A stretch of 36,922 nt of DNA from assembly GCA_026393775.1 (NCBI GenBank), contig JAPKZM010000269.1, forward strand, positions 1-36,922, given 5' to 3'. A program made the translations under genes and the position numbers. This stretch comes from Candidatus Aminicenantota bacterium (GTDB lineage: Bacteria > Acidobacteriota > Aminicenantia > UBA2199). Under the pieces are notes generated by a model. That model saw only the letters and a program-made list of their open reading frames with translations, was not told where the DNA came from and searched no databases. Positions 16,725 through 25,063 of this stretch are shown here, in pieces. Each line of letters begins with the position of its first letter. Position 1 is the stretch's first letter.

Positions 16725-18232
16725 GGCGTCACGTTTTCATCCAGCCGGCGCCTGGCCTGCCATTGTTCACGCAGTATTCGGCGCAGGTCCTGGTAAGCAA
16801 CCAGGCGGGAAAAATGGATCAGCACGAGATAAACCATTATTCCCGCTCCCACCAGGGCAAGGAGGGAAATCCAACCGGGCCTCAGGAAAATATATCGCTG
16901 CAAGGCCATGACGGCAGCGCCCATGCCGGCGCTGCAGGCAAAAATGCCGGCCAGGTTGGAGACCATGCGGGCGAAAGTCAGCCCGATGATCCTGCCGGCG
17001 ATACGCCAGGAAGGATACCACAGGAGCAGGAACCCGCTGGCGGCGTAGGCGGTGGCCACGCCCTTCACCCCCCAGCGCAAGCCGATGATGAAGGCAGCTG
17101 CATAGACGACCCCGGCCGCCGCGCCGATACGAAGCATGGTGTCGGTGCGCCCCCGTGCCGTGTAGATCCATCCCAGGGTGGTCCCGACCGACTGCAGCAG
17201 GCCTACGATGGCCAGGATGCGCAGGATGGCGGCGGCATCCTTCCAAGGGGGGCCGAAGACGGTCACAATGAAAAGGTCGGCCAGCACGGCCATGCCGATC
17301 ATGAGCGGGAACGTGACCAAGGCGATCAGGCGCGCAGCGCGCAGGTAGATGGCGCGCAGGCGTTCGGTCTGGTCCTGAATGGAGGCCATGGCGGAGAACA
17401 TCACCCGCGAGACCGTGCTGCTCACCTGGCTGATCGGGTAGAGCATCAGGTTGTAAGCCCGGGAATAGATGCCCAGGGCGGCCGGCCCGATGAATTTCCC
17501 GACCAACAGGTTGTCCAGGTTGCGAATCCAGTAATTCAAGAGATTGAATCCCGTCAGCGATGAGCTGAAACTGCGAAGTTCCCGCCAAGCCGACAGGTCA
17601 AACGCGAGTGAAAGCTGCCAGCGGCTCAACCGCCAGCTCAGAACCGCAATGAGCAGGGCGGTTAATAGGGACTGGACCACCAGGCTCCAGATGCCCCAGC
17701 CGTTCAAGGCCAGCAGGATGGCGACCGCCCCCGAAAAAAACACTGCGACGGTTTCTATCTTGGCGATTTTCCGGAAGGCCATGTTTTTTTGCAGCAGGGC
17801 CATCGGCACTCCCAAAAACGCGGTCAAAATAAAAGTCGGAGCGATACCCAGGCACAGCGGGGCCAAACGGGGATTCTTGTAGAAGCCGGCGATCAACGGA
17901 GCGGCGGCGACCAGTAACAGGGCCAGGGTGATGCCGACAAACAGCTGCAGGCAGAACACAGTGGCCTCATGCCGTTTCCCGGCGTCCTGTTTCTGGATCA
18001 AGGCGGCACTTAGCCCCAGGTCGCTGAAAGAGGCGGCGAAGCCGGTGAAGACGAGGACCATCGCCAGCGTTCCAAAATCACCCGGAACCAGAAGCCTGGC
18101 CAGCACGATCGATACGCCGACCTGCAACACCTGGCGCAGCACTTGCGACAGCCCGCTCCAGCCCAGACCGTGAAGGGTGCGTTGCAGCAGGGAATCAGCG
18201 CTGTTGCTTTTCTGGTTCTCTTGGCTACTCAT
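16721..18232 (-). CDS. Wzx/WzxC-type polysaccharide flippase (MOP superfamily)
   Basis: Integral membrane flippase that moves undecaprenyl-linked repeat units to the periplasmic side. About 13-14 hydrophobic segments. Conserved WzxC/TuaB features include ARLLVPGDFGTLAMVLVFTGF, FSDLGLSAALIQKQDA, NLLVGKFIGPAALGIYSRAYNL and VSSTVSRVMFSAM. The frame is open to 18301, but ATG 18232 overlaps the upstream methyltransferase stop as ATGA, and the extra 23 residues (MVGTPRPFF...) look like read-through of that gene, so I use 18232 (503 residues). This gene indicates a Wzx/Wzy-dependent route. The matching polymerase could be one of the Wzy_C-family proteins at 25881-28977. Confidence 0.88.
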   Translation of the reverse strand: MSSQENQKSNSADSLLQRTLHGLGWSGLSQVLRQVLQVGVSIVLARLLVPGDFGTLAMVLVFTGFAASFSDLGLSAALIQKQDAGKRHEATVFCLQLFVGITLALLLVAAAPLIAGFYKNPRLAPLCLGIAPTFILTAFLGVPMALLQKNMAFRKIAKIETVAVFFSGAVAILLALNGWGIWSLVVQSLLTALLIAVLSWRLSRWQLSLAFDLSAWRELRSFSSSLTGFNLLNYWIRNLDNLLVGKFIGPAALGIYSRAYNLMLYPISQVSSTVSRVMFSAMASIQDQTERLRAIYLRAARLIALVTFPLMIGMAVLADLFIVTVFGPPWKDAAAILRILAIVGLLQSVGTTLGWIYTARGRTDTMLRIGAAAGVVYAAAFIIGLRWGVKGVATAYAASGFLLLWYPSWRIAGRIIGLTFARMVSNLAGIFACSAGMGAAVMALQRYIFLRPGWISLLALVGAGIMVYLVLIHFSRLVAYQDLRRILREQWQARRRLDENVTP

Positions 18233-19077
18233 GCAATCTTGGTTACCCACAGGTCGATTTGCTTTTCTTCCTGCAAAAAACGGCCGGGGCGTGCCAACCA
18301 ATGCCGCAGAGACTGGCAGGCGGCAAACATATGGCGGGTTGGTTCCGGCGTGGCGGATGTTCTGGAGATACTGGTTGCGTACGGGAGTTCTCGGACCAGG
18401 GAGATGATCTGTCTTTCGGTGATCCAGTTGAGCTCGTGCAGAGCGGTTAAAGGACGGCCCAGAAATTTCAAATAGAGGGCGGCGATGTTCTTGTTCATCT
18501 TCGGCCAGAAAAAGATTCCATAGTGGGGCTCAAAAAAACCACTGTAGTCCGGAGCGCGGACATATAGAACCCCGCCCGGTTTCAAAACCCGCAGCATCTC
18601 ACTCAGGCATTGCCTGACATCACGTACATGCTCCAGGGTCTGGAACGTGGTGACCAGTCCGAAATGGGCATCCGGAAAGGGAAGAGCCTCGCCCCAGCCG
18701 GGGACAAGCCTCGGCCGATAGGTTGCGGGGTATCCTGAGGCCGCAATCTTCTTGGAAAAATATTGCTGCTTCCAGGATTCGGGCTCCACTCCCCAGACGT
18801 CGCGACCGAGATGCAGGCCGTGCAGGAGGAAGGTGCCGCAACCGGCAGCTATATCCAATATCCTTTCTTTCCCTGGCAAGCGCTCACGGATGACACTCCA
18901 GCGTCCGTCGTAGTTGTCCCTGTCGTTGAACCAATTGTTCGTGATATGGGAAATACGGTCGGGGTCGTCGTTTCCCGAATAGGCTCGTATGCCTTGCAGG
19001 ATGCGTTCGCGCAATTCATGCCATAACTCCCGCTCCATTGGGTTCAACGGATTCGGTGCTGGTGGCGATACGTTCAT
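18229..19077 (-). CDS. Class I SAM-dependent methyltransferase
   Basis: 282 residues. Motif I is ILDIAAGCGTFLL (73-85), followed by an acidic strand end VEPES, then FQTLEHVRDVRQCLSEMLRVLKPGGVLYV, the typical Methyltransf_11/23 core. It probably methylates a sugar or glycan terminus; methylation can cap polysaccharide chains. Both ends overlap neighbours: its ATG (19077) overlaps the stop of the preceding methyltransferase as ATGA, and its stop overlaps the flippase start. The N-terminus (MNVSPPAPNPLNP) is short and disordered. Confidence 0.85.
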   Translation of the reverse strand: MNVSPPAPNPLNPMERELWHELRERILQGIRAYSGNDDPDRISHITNNWFNDRDNYDGRWSVIRERLPGKERILDIAAGCGTFLLHGLHLGRDVWGVEPESWKQQYFSKKIAASGYPATYRPRLVPGWGEALPFPDAHFGLVTTFQTLEHVRDVRQCLSEMLRVLKPGGVLYVRAPDYSGFFEPHYGIFFWPKMNKNIAALYLKFLGRPLTALHELNWITERQIISLVRELPYATSISRTSATPEPTRHMFAACQSLRHWLARPGRFLQEEKQIDLWVTKIA

Positions 19078-19784
19078 TTTGGCCCGGAGATCGCTGGCTT
19101 ACGGGCTATGACGACGTACGCCCAGGTCCATTTTTCGTTGCGATGCAGTTTCTCCAGGGCCAGAAAGAACAGGTTATTAAAGGCAGTGCATAGCGAAATA
19201 AAGGGCCAGAAAATTCCCCACTTGAAACTGTTCAAATAATAATTGAATTCACTTCCGAAGGTCACGAAAAAACCTGAAAGGGCCTTGATCTCGAGCACCT
19301 CGAACCCGGCTTTGGCAAAAATGTGGTCGATGCCGTAGCGGGTAAAACGGAAAAAATCGCGCGGCTCCTCGTGCAAATGCCAGGTCTGTGGGGCGGTGAA
19401 TACCGCCGTGCCGCCGGGTTTGAGCACGCGCAATGCCTCCCGCAGCGCTGTTTCCGGTTCTTCCAGGTGTTCGAGCACCGATGTGCACAGAACGCAGTCG
19501 AACTCGCCGTCGGCCGCGGGCAGCGCGTACGCCGTGCCGGTGCGGTCGATCGCCGAGTGATCGTGTGAGCTGCCGGCATGATCGACACCGACATAATGTT
19601 CAACAAAGCGGCCGACCAGGTCGCTTTTCCACTTGTTTCCGCAACCGATGTCGATCAGGTTGCCATGGAAGTGGCTGGCTGCGGCGGCTTCGATCTGGGC
19701 GCCGGCCCTTCGGATTACCAACCAGCCGGGATGGCTCAGTGGGTAACGGGCATAATAGCGCCGGCTCGGATTTTTAACAGCCAT
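19074..19784 (-). CDS. Class I SAM-dependent methyltransferase
   Basis: 236 residues. Motif I NLIDIGCGNKWKSD (42-55), GVDHA at the end of strand 2, then FDCVLCTSVLEHLEEPETALREALRVLKPGGTAVF. A hydrophobic patch near residues 195-220 (WPFISLCTAFNNLFFLALEKL) may dock on the membrane, as in methyltransferases acting on lipid-linked substrates. The start shares one base with the sulfotransferase stop (TAATG). No further specificity can be read. Confidence 0.84.
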   Translation of the reverse strand: MAVKNPSRRYYARYPLSHPGWLVIRRAGAQIEAAAASHFHGNLIDIGCGNKWKSDLVGRFVEHYVGVDHAGSSHDHSAIDRTGTAYALPAADGEFDCVLCTSVLEHLEEPETALREALRVLKPGGTAVFTAPQTWHLHEEPRDFFRFTRYGIDHIFAKAGFEVLEIKALSGFFVTFGSEFNYYLNSFKWGIFWPFISLCTAFNNLFFLALEKLHRNEKWTWAYVVIARKPAISGPK

Positions 19785-20743
19785 TAACGGAGATTTCCAA
19801 TCGGTTGTGGGTCGTTGCCGTCAGACAACCTGGATGCTCGTGTGTTCCGGTCGGCGAGCAGTTCCTGCAGTATGCATATCAATTTCTCCTGCTCGGCGTC
19901 TGCGGGTTCGTGCCGCTTTTCGGGGAAGGATGCGACGGCGGGATTTTTCTCGCGCGTACCCGGGCAACGCTGCCGGATTGCGCTGATCAGCACTTCCGGG
20001 TCCCGGCAAAAATCGTCGTAGGGGACATGCAGGACCCGGGCCGGGTCGATCTGCCTGAGGTCTTCGTTCATTTTTTCCTGGATGTCGATGAGTTGGCGCG
20101 GGATCTGCTCGACGACCGGCAAGTGGCGGATTTCCTCGAAACAGCGGGGAACGATGGAGAACCAGCGTGAGCCGTCGGGGCTTAGCTTGCGCCTGCCGAC
20201 CAGCACCGAAATGGCGACATCGGGCAGCGAACGCTCGACGACCAGGAAATGGGCGTTCGGGAAAATGTGGGCAAGTATGTTCAAGCGCAACAGGTGCTTG
20301 ACGTTCTTGTTCATGAAGGGGGCATCGGCAAAGATATTCTGCATCCGCAGGATGGTCCGCCGTACTGTCTCCAAATGAGACGCGGGCAGATCGCTGACCT
20401 CCTGGTAGCGATCGATGTTGAAGTAGTGGCCCCAGAAGGCACCGGCTTCGCGCGGAGCCATGGGGCCCCGACTGCGGCCGTAATCGCTGCGGAAGTCAGA
20501 CTGGTATGCAGGATGGAACCACCGCTGCCAGCGGCTTACCGTGCATGGCGCCAACGGGAAACGGCTTACGCCGTTCGTGAAGTAGGCCACATCTAGTCTG
20601 TGGACGATATACTGACTGACCAAGGTAGTGCCTGTCCGCGGAAGGCCGGTCAGGAAAAGTTGAGTCGAACCGCAATCAAAGGCGTGGGTTCGCTCCCATT
20701 TCTCCATTTGGGACAGCAGCCGGCTTCTCAACCCGAACAGCAT
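19784..20743 (-). CDS. PAPS-dependent sulfotransferase family protein
   Basis: 319 residues from ATG 20743. The 5'-phosphosulfate-binding loop LFLTGLPRTGTTLVSQYI (about 29-46) is near the N-terminus as in Sulfotransfer_1/3 proteins. Further on, HFLVVERSLPDVAISVLVGRRK resembles the 3'-phosphate-binding region with Arg and Ser, and VLHVPYDDFCRDPEVLISAI matches the C-terminal YEDL-like segment. The enzyme would add sulfate to a glycan or lipid hydroxyl. The frame is open to 21109, but residues upstream of Met123 of that longer frame lie entirely within the adjacent methyltransferase gene and have no family features. ATG 20743 follows that gene's stop by one base. No PAPS synthesis genes are in the window. 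Confidence 0.82.
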   Translation of the reverse strand: MLFGLRSRLLSQMEKWERTHAFDCGSTQLFLTGLPRTGTTLVSQYIVHRLDVAYFTNGVSRFPLAPCTVSRWQRWFHPAYQSDFRSDYGRSRGPMAPREAGAFWGHYFNIDRYQEVSDLPASHLETVRRTILRMQNIFADAPFMNKNVKHLLRLNILAHIFPNAHFLVVERSLPDVAISVLVGRRKLSPDGSRWFSIVPRCFEEIRHLPVVEQIPRQLIDIQEKMNEDLRQIDPARVLHVPYDDFCRDPEVLISAIRQRCPGTREKNPAVASFPEKRHEPADAEQEKLICILQELLADRNTRASRLSDGNDPQPIGNLR

Positions 20744-20744
20744 T

Positions 20745-21566
20745 TTAGCCCCTGCGGACGGCGAACAGGATATTGTTCTCCGGACCATGCATCGGGTTGC
20801 GATGCCGACGCACCTGTTCGATATGCAAATGATGGCGGCCCAGCAGGCGCCGCCAGAAAAAGACGGAACGTACACGTTTGTCAACCAACAGTGGGCTACG
20901 ATCGGAGACATTGCGGGTTTCGGTCCACGAGGAAAAATTGTCGCTGCGGTGGAACTGGGTGTTCTGGTTGATCCAGCCGAAATATCCGCTGATGATAAAG
21001 ATCCCGCCAGGGCGAAGCCGAGCAGCCAGGTGCTCGACCGCTCGCTCCAGTTCCGCATCGTCCACGATATGGAACATGACTCCGATCGCGCTGACCAGGT
21101 CAACCGCATCAGGGAGCGGCCCGGCGCTGGCGACGTCCTGGTTAATAACCGTTACCGGGGAAGAATGAAAGCGTTCCTGCAGGCGACACGCGGCAACCGT
21201 TGATATTTCTATCGCTGTCACCTGCTCGGCGTGGAAAGTATTGAGATAAAAATCGGTCCAGTGACCGGTTCCCGCTCCGATGTCCAACACATGGCTGAGC
21301 GGTAGCGCCCCTGCTCGAACGGCCATGAATTCGATTATGGCGTTTTCAACCTGGTTGTAATGGTAGCGCACCAGCAGCGGTTGGGCATCGGGCGATACGG
21401 TATGCCCATCGGAGTTGCTGTCCGTCAAAGAGTAATAAGATTCGAAGAATTCCTTGGCCCGATACGCGTGAACGGATCTTCGGCGGTAGCGCAGGGGCAG
21501 TAGGTAGGTTTTGGCGATGTGATAGGGTAGAAGTCGGCAGAGCGCGTTATAGGCTTTTTTTAACAT
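20745..21566 (-). CDS. Class I SAM-dependent methyltransferase
   Basis: 273 residues from ATG 21566, which has GAGGAA about seven bases upstream. The frame is open to 21737, but that extension overlaps the FemAB-like gene and looks unrelated. Motif I is HVLDIGAGTGHWTDFY (92-107), followed by AIEIS, a VINQDVAS acidic loop and LVSAIGVMFHIVDDAELERAVEHLAARLRPGGIFIISGYF. A Lys/Arg-rich N-terminus with hydrophobic stretches precedes the core. The neighbours (sulfotransferase, FemAB-like) point to glycan tailoring; the substrate is unknown. Confidence 0.84.
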   Translation of the reverse strand: MLKKAYNALCRLLPYHIAKTYLLPLRYRRRSVHAYRAKEFFESYYSLTDSNSDGHTVSPDAQPLLVRYHYNQVENAIIEFMAVRAGALPLSHVLDIGAGTGHWTDFYLNTFHAEQVTAIEISTVAACRLQERFHSSPVTVINQDVASAGPLPDAVDLVSAIGVMFHIVDDAELERAVEHLAARLRPGGIFIISGYFGWINQNTQFHRSDNFSSWTETRNVSDRSPLLVDKRVRSVFFWRRLLGRHHLHIEQVRRHRNPMHGPENNILFAVRRG

Positions 21567-21576
21567 TTCATGTTCC

Positions 21577-22578
21577 TCAGTGGCGGATCCTTTCCAGCAC
21601 TCGGTGCAACACAGTCCGCCGCACCACCAAAGGTGCCTGTCGTTGCTGGGTGGCGAACGTTTGTTTGAATCGTCGTGTCCCCTGCAGCGACCCGCTGGGG
21701 TTGAAGTCATAAACCATGAAGCCGGTGGTGCTGGCATGTTCGATCATTTGCATCGTCTGCCAGTTGCGCACGCCGAGGACGAAGGCATCCGGGTCGTAGG
21801 CTGCCAACCATTCCACGGCATGACGGTTGTGGTAGAAATTAACACTTCCACCGACCAGCTTTTCGTCATGATACGCCAGCCATAATCGGCAGGATTCCGG
21901 GGCGAGATCCTGCAGGGCCCAAAACAGCTCATCCGGGTATGATAGGGTAGCCTTTTCACCCCAGCGTGAAATGGCGCGGCGGTAGAGCCCGATGAACGCC
22001 GTCCATTCGGTTGCAGCAACAGCTTGGCGAACGGCGATGCCGGCACGTTCTCCTTTGTGGATCTGTTTCCGACAGCTGTAGCATACGTGTTCAAGCAATC
22101 CGCCATTGCGACGTAGATCTTTCAAGTCAAGCGTCTCGCTGCTGTCCTCGCGCAATGTCCAAAGCCCCAGCCAATTTTTTGTGAGGGCATACAAGGCATC
22201 CGCCAGCAGGGCTGCGAAAGGCTCGTACGGAGTGAGTCGCCAGGTCAGTGAGTATCGCCGTGCCAATCGGAGGACCGCTGCCAGGAGATGTTCAAGAGTC
22301 ACTCCAGAGCCGTAAAGTGCCCCACCGTATGTCCCCGCTGCTGACATGACCAGTTCCTGGACTAGTCCCCGGAATCGCTGTCTGGAGGAGAATGGCAGCA
22401 CCAGATGTTGCCCGTCCGAAAAGTCGCAGCGAAGAGCTCCGGATTCGAGCCTTCCGAAAGCATCCCACATTTTGGCCCATGCTCGGGTGTGAAAAAAAGT
22501 TGCATGGGGGCAATTGCGGGCGGCCTCATCCCACTCGGCGCCAGTGGCCGGTCGGACACCCAGTAATCGTGGTGTCAT
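21577..22578 (-). CDS. FemAB/BioF2-like GNAT-fold acyltransferase
   Basis: 333 residues with the two-GNAT layout of the FemAB/Acetyltransf_6 (BioF2-like) group. It has an N-terminal PHATFFHTRAWAKMWDAFG with GALYGSG further on, and a C-terminal YSCRKQIHKGERAGIAVRQA, then FIGLYRRAISRWGEK, LVGGSVNFYHNRHAVEWLAAYD and YDFNPSGSLQGTRRFKQTFA. Relatives attach amino acids to peptidoglycan or acyl groups to exopolysaccharide (CelD/BcsL-like). Next to two sugar aminotransferases it could acylate the new amino group, but this is inference. The ATG at 22578 abuts the aminotransferase stop (TAAATG) with no spare base. Confidence 0.78.
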   Translation of the reverse strand: MTPRLLGVRPATGAEWDEAARNCPHATFFHTRAWAKMWDAFGRLESGALRCDFSDGQHLVLPFSSRQRFRGLVQELVMSAAGTYGGALYGSGVTLEHLLAAVLRLARRYSLTWRLTPYEPFAALLADALYALTKNWLGLWTLREDSSETLDLKDLRRNGGLLEHVCYSCRKQIHKGERAGIAVRQAVAATEWTAFIGLYRRAISRWGEKATLSYPDELFWALQDLAPESCRLWLAYHDEKLVGGSVNFYHNRHAVEWLAAYDPDAFVLGVRNWQTMQMIEHASTTGFMVYDFNPSGSLQGTRRFKQTFATQQRQAPLVVRRTVLHRVLERIRH

Positions 22579-23778
22579 TTAGGACAAGATGCCCCGCACC
22601 GCCGCGATCACGTCGGCCACGTCTTCATCGCTGAGTTTTGGCGACAGCGGCAGGGAGACCGTCCGCTCCGATATCCACTTGGCGTTGGGGAAGTCGCCGG
22701 GTTTATAACCGTAGGTTCTTCGGTAATACGGGTGCAAATGCAGGGCGATATAATGGACACCGATGCCGATATTCTCGCGTGTCATCCGCTCGAGGAACCG
22801 GTCGCGGCTGATGCGCAGTCGCTCGGTATCCAGCAACAGCGTGTAGAGATGACGGGCGTGCTTCATGCCGCTCGTCACTGGGGCGGGCAGGAACACCGGT
22901 AGTTCTCGGAATGCGTCATCGTAGGCCCGCCAGATTTTTTCGCGCCGGCACCAATAGCGTTCGATGCGTGGCAACTGGTGGATGCCCAGCGACGCCTGCA
23001 GGTCGGTCATGTTATATTTGAAGCCTGCGTACACTACCTGGTAATGCTTGAACCCCTCATCTGAGTAACGCTTCCATGCGTCCTTGCTCATGCCGTGCAG
23101 GGCGAGCACCTTGATCTTGTCGGCATACTCAGAGCGGTTGGTGACGACCATCCCGCCTTCGCCGGTGACGATGTTCTTCGTCACGTAAAAGCTGTAGCAG
23201 CCGAGGGCGCCGAAACGGCCCACTTTTTTCCCTTTGAATTCGGCTTCGATGGCATGGGCGCAATCCTCAACGATGTCGAGGTTGTGCCGGCGGGCAATAT
23301 CGCAGATGGCATCCATCTCGCATGGCCGGCCGGCAAAATGCACCGGGATGATGGCCCGAGTCTTCTTCGTGATTTTCCGCTCTATGCCCTGAGGGTCGAT
23401 GTTCATGGTCTCGCGCCGGCAATCGGCCAGAACCGGCCGGCCGCCGGCGTGGATAACAGCGTTGGCTGTGGCGGCGAAAGTCATCGCCGGGACGATGACC
23501 TCGTCCCCCGGGCGGATGCCTAGTGCGAGCATGGATAGGTGCAGAGCCGCCGTACAGGAGTTGAGCGCCAAGGCATAGCGAGATCCATTGAAGGTTCGGA
23601 ACATTTCCTCGAATCGGTGGACTTTCGGTCCGGTGCCTATCCAGCCGGAACGCAAGGATGCCACTACTTCGGCGATCTCCGCTTCTTCAATGATGGGGCT
23701 ACCGAAAACCAAAAATTTCTTCCTTTGTGGCATCTGATTTATTCTGTTATTAAAATTATTCAGTCGCCAATGGCTCAC
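22579..23778 (-). CDS. DegT/DnrJ/EryC1/StrS aminotransferase (ArnB-like, 4-keto-sugar type)
   Basis: PLP-dependent nucleotide-sugar aminotransferase, 399 residues from GTG 23778. Key features: SGWIGTGPKVHRFEEMF, NSCTAALHLSMLALGIRPGD, PHVHFAG-like IIPVHFAGRP, EDCAHAIEAEFKGKK with PLP-N1 ligand Asp172, and internal-aldimine Lys201 in FYVTKNIVTGEGG. The overall pattern resembles ArnB/perosamine-type enzymes that aminate C4 of a keto-sugar. The GTG overlaps the previous gene as GTGA and has AAGG four bases upstream; ATG 23733 (Met16) is the alternative start and lies closer to where homologues begin. The matching 4,6-dehydratase is not in the window. Confidence 0.87.
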   Translation of the reverse strand: MSHWRLNNFNNRINQMPQRKKFLVFGSPIIEEAEIAEVVASLRSGWIGTGPKVHRFEEMFRTFNGSRYALALNSCTAALHLSMLALGIRPGDEVIVPAMTFAATANAVIHAGGRPVLADCRRETMNIDPQGIERKITKKTRAIIPVHFAGRPCEMDAICDIARRHNLDIVEDCAHAIEAEFKGKKVGRFGALGCYSFYVTKNIVTGEGGMVVTNRSEYADKIKVLALHGMSKDAWKRYSDEGFKHYQVVYAGFKYNMTDLQASLGIHQLPRIERYWCRREKIWRAYDDAFRELPVFLPAPVTSGMKHARHLYTLLLDTERLRISRDRFLERMTRENIGIGVHYIALHLHPYYRRTYGYKPGDFPNAKWISERTVSLPLSPKLSDEDVADVIAAVRGILS

Positions 23779-24884
23779 ACACCCTTGATGGCTGCCACGA
23801 TCTCTTCTTGGGTTTGCGGTTCCAGGTAGGGGTGCATGGGCAGACTGAAGATCTCATCGGCAATTTTTTCGGCGACCGGGAAATCGCCCTGGCTGTAGCC
23901 CAGGCCGGCGAAAGCCTCCTGCAGATGCAAGGGGATGGGGTAGTAGACGGCGGTCGGAATGCCGTTCTCGCGAAGTTTTTTAACGATCTCGTCGCGGCGT
24001 GGATGCAGCACCGAATACTGCGCCCAAGCCGAAACATTTTCCTGCAGCACCCGCGGCACCTTGACGGTTCCTGCCAGCAGCTGATTGTAGCGGCCGGCGA
24101 CCTCCTGGCGTAGTTCGATCTCTTCTGGAAATATCTCCATTTTGGCCAGCAGGACGGCGGCTTGCAGGGAATCCATGCGGCCGTTGATGCCCAGGCGCAC
24201 GTTGGTGTATTTGTCCACCCCCTGGCCATGAACGCGGATGGAGAGCAGCTGGTCGCAGATATCTTTTTTAGAGGTGAAAATCATGCCGCCGTCACCATAG
24301 CAGCCCAATGGCTTGGCCGGGAAAAAGCTGGTGGCGGCCACCCTGGCCAGGGAGCCGGCCTTTTTGCCGTTCTGCTCGGCGCCGAAGCTTTGGGCGGCGT
24401 CCTCCAAAACGAACAGGCCGTATTTTTCGGCGATGGCCTGAATGGCCCGATATTCGGCGGGCTGGCCGAAAAGGTCCACCGGGATGATGCCCCTGGGTTT
24501 CAGGCGGCCTTCGGTCACCGTCTTGGCGATCGCTCTCTCCAGCTTGAGCGGGTCGATGTTAAAGGTTTCGTTGTCGATGTCGACGAAGACCGCCGTCGCG
24601 CCCAGCAATCCGATCACCTCGGCGGTGGCAATGAAGGTGAAGGTGCTGGTGAAAACGGCGTCGCCGGGGCCGATATTCTCCACCATCAGCGGCATGAGCA
24701 GGGCATCGGTGCCGCTGGCGACGGACAAGGCATGGGGCATGTTCACGAACGCGGCCAACTTTTCCTCGAGTTCGCGGATTTCCGGCCCCAGGATATACTG
24801 GCCGTGGTCGAGGACTTTTTTGATCCTTTCTTCGAGCTGCCGGCGGATCCTTTTTTGCTGGGCAGCCAGATCGATGAAATGCAT
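23775..24884 (-). CDS. DegT/DnrJ/EryC1/StrS aminotransferase, WbpE-like (UDP-3-keto-GlcNAcA aminotransferase)
   Basis: 369 residues. It closely follows WbpE/WlbC from start to end: HFIDLAAQQKRIRRQL, DHGQYILGPEIRELEEKL, SGTDALLMPLM, PVDLFGQPAEY, LEDAAQSFGAEQNGKKAG (Asp162), SFFPAKPLGCYGDGG (Schiff-base Lys191), RLGINGRMDSLQAAVLLAKMEIF and YPIPLHLQ...SLPMHPYL. WbpE makes UDP-GlcNAc(3NH2)A, an intermediate in di-N-acetylated uronic acid synthesis; the partners WbpA/B/D are not in the window. The start ATG 24884 has AGGAGA eight bases upstream. It is the first gene of the about 18 kb glycan operon. Confidence 0.88.
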   Translation of the reverse strand: MHFIDLAAQQKRIRRQLEERIKKVLDHGQYILGPEIRELEEKLAAFVNMPHALSVASGTDALLMPLMVENIGPGDAVFTSTFTFIATAEVIGLLGATAVFVDIDNETFNIDPLKLERAIAKTVTEGRLKPRGIIPVDLFGQPAEYRAIQAIAEKYGLFVLEDAAQSFGAEQNGKKAGSLARVAATSFFPAKPLGCYGDGGMIFTSKKDICDQLLSIRVHGQGVDKYTNVRLGINGRMDSLQAAVLLAKMEIFPEEIELRQEVAGRYNQLLAGTVKVPRVLQENVSAWAQYSVLHPRRDEIVKKLRENGIPTAVYYPIPLHLQEAFAGLGYSQGDFPVAEKIADEIFSLPMHPYLEPQTQEEIVAAIKGV

Positions 24885-25009
24885 ATTTTAATCTCCTAAT
24901 TGATTTTCAAATTTGCCTGGCCGGATGCGAATAAGCTACCGCCGCTGCATGAGGGCCGTTCAAATAAGCATGTTTTTTGCCATTAGGGGCTGATCCTGTA
25001 ACCGTGGTG

Positions 25010-25039
25010 ATGATATATCATTTTACTATTCCTTTGCAA
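25010..25039 (-). promoter_or_regulatory. Candidate sigma-70-type promoter of the glycan operon, with palindrome over -10
   Basis: On the minus strand TTGCAA (25039-25034), an 18-base spacer, then TATCAT (25015-25010) give a fair housekeeping promoter. Transcription would start near 25003, leaving a leader of about 120 bases before ATG 24884. The -10 lies inside a perfect 12-base palindrome (25010-25021, ATGATATATCAT), which could bind a regulator. This is read by eye only. Confidence 0.38.
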
Positions 25040-25046
25040 GCTGGAA

Positions 25047-25063
25047 GCTGGTTCGATTCCGGC
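25047..25063 (+). other. tRNA T-arm-like fragment
   Basis: GCTGG, loop TTCGATT, CCGGC: a five-pair stem (one G-T pair) around a canonical T-loop. No acceptor stem, anticodon arm or D-arm can be built around it, so it is not a tRNA gene. It may be chance or the 3' remnant of a tRNA left by an integration event. Confidence 0.3.

Noticed and set aside
16706..17563. A 285-codon plus-strand open frame inside the flippase gene
   Set aside because: It is an antisense shadow rich in Gly, Gln, Asp and His; the minus-strand frame has the flippase membrane segments.
18233..18301. Longer flippase start at 18301
   Set aside because: It would overlap the methyltransferase by 73 bases. ATG 18232 forms the ATGA overlap seen at many junctions of this operon.
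20744..21109. N-terminal extension of the sulfotransferase frame to 21109
   Set aside because: The extra 122 residues lie inside the methyltransferase gene in another frame and show no sulfotransferase features. ATG 20743 sits one base after that gene's stop and just before the PAPS-binding loop.
21567..21737. N-terminal extension of the methyltransferase frame to 21737
   Set aside because: It overlaps the FemAB-like gene and has no conserved features. ATG 21566 has a GAGGAA ribosome-binding site.
25047..25063. A complete tRNA gene around the GGTTCGATTCC motif
   Set aside because: Only the T-arm can be folded. No acceptor stem, anticodon arm or D-arm is found within 80 bases upstream.
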